Both the position numbers and the translations under genes were made by a program. DNA of 7,106 nt. It comes from Candidatus Dependentiae bacterium (GTDB lineage: Bacteria > Babelota > Babeliae > Babelales > UASB340). The stretch lies in NCBI GenBank assembly GCA_018897535.1, contig JAHIKO010000036.1, positions 1 through 7,106 on the forward strand, in the 5' to 3' direction. Shown in pieces: positions 4,323-7,106 of the stretch (its first letter is position 1; the number at the start of each line of letters is the position of its first letter). Under the pieces are notes generated by a model. The model was given only the letters and a program-made list of their open reading frames with translations. It had not been told where the DNA came from and did no database searches.

Positions 4323-6551
4323 GTGAATGGTTCTGGAAGCTTTTCAAAATTAAGAGTAGGCGTTTTAATGGGCGGTCGTTCTATTGAAAGAGAAGTTTCA
4401 TTCAATTCAGGACGCACAATATGTGATCATTTGGATGTGCAAAAATTTGAAATTGTACCGGTATTTCAAAAAGATAATGGAACACTTTATTTATTGCCAT
4501 GGCATTTTTTACATAGAGGAAAAATTTCCGATTTTTATAATCGTTTGGATTCTGAAGCAAAACAAATTAAATGGGATGATTTAAAAAATTTAATTGATTT
4601 TGTGTATTTGGCATTACATGGCAGATTTGGAGAAGATGGGACTGTTCAAGGTATTTTGGAAATTTTAAATATTCCATATTTGGGGGCCAAGGTCTTTGGT
4701 AGTGCTTTAATTATGGATAAGGTTGCACAAAAAGTTATTCTTGAAACAAATAAAATAAATACACCAAAAGATATAACAATAAGTGCTTATGATATTAAAA
4801 ATATAAAATTAGAAAATATTTTAAATAGTTTGGAAAAAAATAAAATCAAGCTTCCCGTAGTTGTAAAACCAGCACATGAAGGTTCAAGTTTTGGTGTTTC
4901 TGTAATTTATAAAGAAAAAGATTTATTAAAAGCTATCAAAGATGCTTCATCATGTACTTCAGGTATTATGCAATCTGTTTTGATAGAAGAAAAACTTGAA
5001 GGTATGGAGTTTGTTTGTGTATGTTTACAAAAACCAAATAAAGAATGGCTTCCATTATCTGTAACTGAAGTGATTGTAGAAAATGGTTACGATTTTTATG
5101 ATTATGAACAAAAATATATGCCGGGAAGAGCAACAAAAATAACTCCCGCAAGATGTGATAAAAAATTACATCAAGATATTTTAAATACATGTTTAAATGT
5201 TACAAAACTTTTAGATTTCAACGCTATATCTCGCATAGATGGTTTTTTAACCAAAGATGGTAAAATTTATATAATAGATCCAAATTCATTGACAGGTATG
5301 AGTCCGTCATCTTTTTTATTTAATCAAGCAGCAGAGGAAGGTTTAAATCACACTCAATTAATAAATTATTTAATTGATTCTGAATTAAAGCAATACGGTA
5401 TGTCTAATATAAATTTAATTTCGCAAGAAAATATGAATAAAGAACTAAATTCGAGGAAACGTATAGTTGTACTTTTGGGTGGTAATACAAATGAAAGAGA
5501 AGTTTCTCTAGATTCCGGAAGAAATATTTGTTATAAATTGTCGCCACACAAATATGAAGTAATTCCTGTTTTTGTAGATAATAATAAAGAACTTTATAAA
5601 ATTACAAATAAATTACTTGTTCAAAATTCTACAAGAGAAATTAATGAATTATTGACGCTTGAAATGAAAATTGACTGGGCAGATTTGCCATCTATTTGTG
5701 ATTTTGTTTTTATTGGTTTGCATGGCGGTATTGGAGAAAATGGATCGGTTCAAGGTATGCTTGAGATGTTGAATTTACCGTACAATGGATCCGGAGTTTT
5801 GGCCAGTGCGCTTTGTATGGATAAGTTTAAAACTAATCAATATTTACGCAATAAAGGTTTCCATGTAGCAAAATCTGTAATGCTTGCTAGTAATACTTGG
5901 GCTGAAAATAATAATCAAGAATTTTTAGATAAAATAACAAAAGATTTTAATTATCCGTTAATCGTAAAACCTCATGATGACGGATGTAGTTTTTTTGTTA
6001 AAAAAATAAATGATAAAAAAGAATTATTTAAAAATATAGAAATTTATTTTAAAGAATCGGGTAAAGCACTGGTTATGATCGAAGAGTTTATACTTGGTAT
6101 GGAGCTTACATGTGGAGCTTTTGGTAATAACGATGTTATTGCTATGCCACCAAGTAAAGTTCTTGCAAGTAAAGATATTTTATCTATAGAAGAAAAGTTT
6201 TTACCCGGTGCCGGAGAAAATTTAACCCCTGCCCCACTGCCAAAAACGGCATTGGATTTTATAAGAAAAGAAATTGCTTGCGCATATAAAGCTTTAAATT
6301 TAAAGGGTTATGCTCGAACAGATTGTTTTTATCAAGATGAAAAAATTTCACCAACCGGTAAAGAGCGTTTGGTAATTTTGGAAGTTAATACTTTGCCGGG
6401 TATGACTCCTGCTACTGCAATATTTCATGCTGCCGCTGAAGTTGGCTTAAAACCTATGGAGTTTGTGGATAAAATTGTAGAACTTGGTTTTGAATTACAT
6501 TCAAGAGCAGATTTGGTTGAAGATAAAAAGCTTAAAATTAAAACTGCTTAA
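4323..6551 (+). CDS. ddl: Tandem D-alanine--D-alanine ligase fusion
   Basis: Ddl joins two D-alanines with ATP, giving the dipeptide that MurF adds to the peptidoglycan precursor. A single Ddl is about 300-370 residues; this 742-residue protein holds two complete units, about 9-355 and 378-728, joined by a short polar linker. Unit 1 has E22 (EREVS), H99 (HGRFGEDG), K133, K182, EGSS at 186-189, YDYEQKY ending in Y265, R304, D306, D319 and N321. Unit 2 has E391, H467 (HGGIGENG), K501, K549, R665, D667, E687 and N689, but DDGCS at 552-556 and EEKF at 623-626. Against E. coli DdlB, unit 1 keeps the E15-S150-Y216 triad, while unit 2 has Cys and Phe at the last two positions. Unit 1 has Asp for the metal ligand E270. 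The GTG start is set by the upstream AGGGGGA. The frame is unbroken, and conserved motifs in both halves argue for two folded units. It follows rpe by 89 bases and overlaps the ruvA stop. Unit 1 is the more likely catalyst; the role of unit 2 is inference. Confidence 0.93.
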   Translation: MNGSGSFSKLRVGVLMGGRSIEREVSFNSGRTICDHLDVQKFEIVPVFQKDNGTLYLLPWHFLHRGKISDFYNRLDSEAKQIKWDDLKNLIDFVYLALHGRFGEDGTVQGILEILNIPYLGAKVFGSALIMDKVAQKVILETNKINTPKDITISAYDIKNIKLENILNSLEKNKIKLPVVVKPAHEGSSFGVSVIYKEKDLLKAIKDASSCTSGIMQSVLIEEKLEGMEFVCVCLQKPNKEWLPLSVTEVIVENGYDFYDYEQKYMPGRATKITPARCDKKLHQDILNTCLNVTKLLDFNAISRIDGFLTKDGKIYIIDPNSLTGMSPSSFLFNQAAEEGLNHTQLINYLIDSELKQYGMSNINLISQENMNKELNSRKRIVVLLGGNTNEREVSLDSGRNICYKLSPHKYEVIPVFVDNNKELYKITNKLLVQNSTREINELLTLEMKIDWADLPSICDFVFIGLHGGIGENGSVQGMLEMLNLPYNGSGVLASALCMDKFKTNQYLRNKGFHVAKSVMLASNTWAENNNQEFLDKITKDFNYPLIVKPHDDGCSFFVKKINDKKELFKNIEIYFKESGKALVMIEEFILGMELTCGAFGNNDVIAMPPSKVLASKDILSIEEKFLPGAGENLTPAPLPKTALDFIRKEIACAYKALNLKGYARTDCFYQDEKISPTGKERLVILEVNTLPGMTPATAIFHAAAEVGLKPMEFVDKIVELGFELHSRADLVEDKKLKIKTA

Positions 6552-7106
6552 ATATTATTTGATAAAAAATTTAATGCAGAACGTATAAGTTGATCCAAAG
6601 CTATATTTTGTCCGGCATGTTTTTCTGACAAAAATTTTATAGTTTTTGCAATTTCTTGCTTTGAATAATTAAGCGAAGTTAAAACATCTGTTATATTTTG
6701 CCATTGTGTAAAATCAGTTTGAGATTCTTCCGGTTTTAATTTTCCCGTTGATATTAATTTTGCAATTTTATGCTTTAATGCAACAATTATTTGCTCGGCT
6801 TTTTTTTCACCAATTCCATTAATTTTACTTAAAGCTTTTTCATCTTGCTGACTTATTATTTGTATAAATTCTGATGTCGACATTTGAGATAATATATTCA
6901 TCGCAATGCTTGGACCGATTTTTGGGCAATCTATTATTAATAAAAAAATAGTTTTTTCCAGTTCAGTTTCAAAACCATATAAAACTGGGCCATTTTCTTG
7001 GTTCCAATGCATGTAAGTAAATAACTCGATATCTTTTTCTGTTGAAAAATTTTGTATCTGTGGCGTGAAGATTTCAAATCCAAAATCGTTTACTAAAAGT
7101 GTTAAA
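6548..7106 (-). CDS. ruvA: Holliday junction DNA helicase subunit RuvA, 5' end beyond window
   Basis: RuvA binds four-way junctions as a tetramer and loads the RuvB motor for branch migration in recombination and repair. The frame stays open from the TAA at 6550-6548 to the window edge, giving 185 visible residues. About 15-20 N-terminal residues should lie outside, since RuvA is usually near 200. An internal ATG at 7012 is not the start: the codons before it encode OB-fold sequence (LLVNDFGFEIFTPQI, ELFTY) that matches RuvA domain I. Then come LYGF and the two helix-hairpin-helix motifs of domain II, CPKIGPSIAMNIL and INGIGEKKAEQII. After a Lys- and Gln-rich linker follows domain III (about 6560-6700), which contacts RuvB: LTSLNYSKQEIAKTIKFLSE and the terminal LDQLIRSALNFLS. 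The central acidic pin, RED in E. coli, reads NQEN here, leaving one acidic residue. It overlaps the Ddl fusion by four bases, tail to tail. Confidence 0.93.
   Translation of the reverse strand, partial: LTLLVNDFGFEIFTPQIQNFSTEKDIELFTYMHWNQENGPVLYGFETELEKTIFLLIIDCPKIGPSIAMNILSQMSTSEFIQIISQQDEKALSKINGIGEKKAEQIIVALKHKIAKLISTGKLKPEESQTDFTQWQNITDVLTSLNYSKQEIAKTIKFLSEKHAGQNIALDQLIRSALNFLSNNI

Noticed and set aside
4966..5190. A 74-codon minus-strand frame within the Ddl fusion, with similar short frames at 2005-2199 and 4384-4584
   Set aside because: All overlap well-supported coding regions in other frames and show no recognisable protein features.
4385..5506. A 15-base direct repeat, TGAAAGAGAAGTTTC, at 4385-4399 and 5492-5506
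   Set aside because: Both copies encode the EREVS motif of the two Ddl units in the same frame, so the identity is explained by the shared protein motif and not by a mobile or regulatory repeat.
6548..7012. RuvA as a short 154-residue protein starting at an internal ATG
   Set aside because: The codons upstream continue without a stop to the window edge and encode the RuvA OB-fold, so the gene is cut by the window and is not naturally short.

Overview
This is a strongly AT-rich stretch of bacterial chromosome (A/T-ending codons, long A and T runs, only TAA and TAG stops) that reads normally with the standard bacterial code. Short gaps, usable Shine-Dalgarno sites and well-conserved housekeeping proteins argue for core chromosome, not mobile DNA. 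The mix of low G+C, compact genes, a peptidoglycan precursor enzyme, a phosphatidylserine decarboxylase and secreted proteins of unknown function would suit a reduced-genome, host-associated bacterium such as Candidatus Dependentiae (TM6). That placement is an inference from style; the window holds no 16S rRNA or other decisive marker.

Layout. A complete endonuclease IV gene (nfo) lies on the minus strand at the left. A short A/T-rich gap separates it from a divergent plus-strand cluster: a small cupin protein, a membrane-anchored GerMN-domain protein, a secreted protein of unknown function, phosphatidylserine decarboxylase (psd) and ribulose-phosphate 3-epimerase (rpe). These five genes are 1 to 14 bases apart and are probably one operon. 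After an 89-base gap comes a 742-residue protein made of two D-alanine--D-alanine ligase (Ddl) units in tandem. It converges on ruvA on the minus strand, with which it shares four bases at the stop codons. The right edge of the window cuts off the 5' end of ruvA. No gene-free stretch exceeds 300 bases, and I see no tRNA, rRNA, CRISPR array, insertion sequence or convincing intrinsic terminator.

How the genes fit together. Three products point to the cell envelope: psd makes phosphatidylethanolamine, the Ddl fusion makes the D-Ala-D-Ala dipeptide of peptidoglycan, and the GerMN protein is a membrane-anchored extracytoplasmic protein. Rpe serves the pentose phosphate pathway. Nfo and RuvA, on the other strand, serve DNA repair and recombination.

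The most notable item is the Ddl fusion. The first unit keeps the Glu-Ser-Tyr catalytic triad. The second has Cys and Phe at the Ser and Tyr positions, but keeps the ATP- and Mg-binding residues. The same architecture and the same half-specific substitutions are, as far as I recall, found in the double-domain plant DDL protein of plastid peptidoglycan synthesis. This needs a database search and a tree to confirm.
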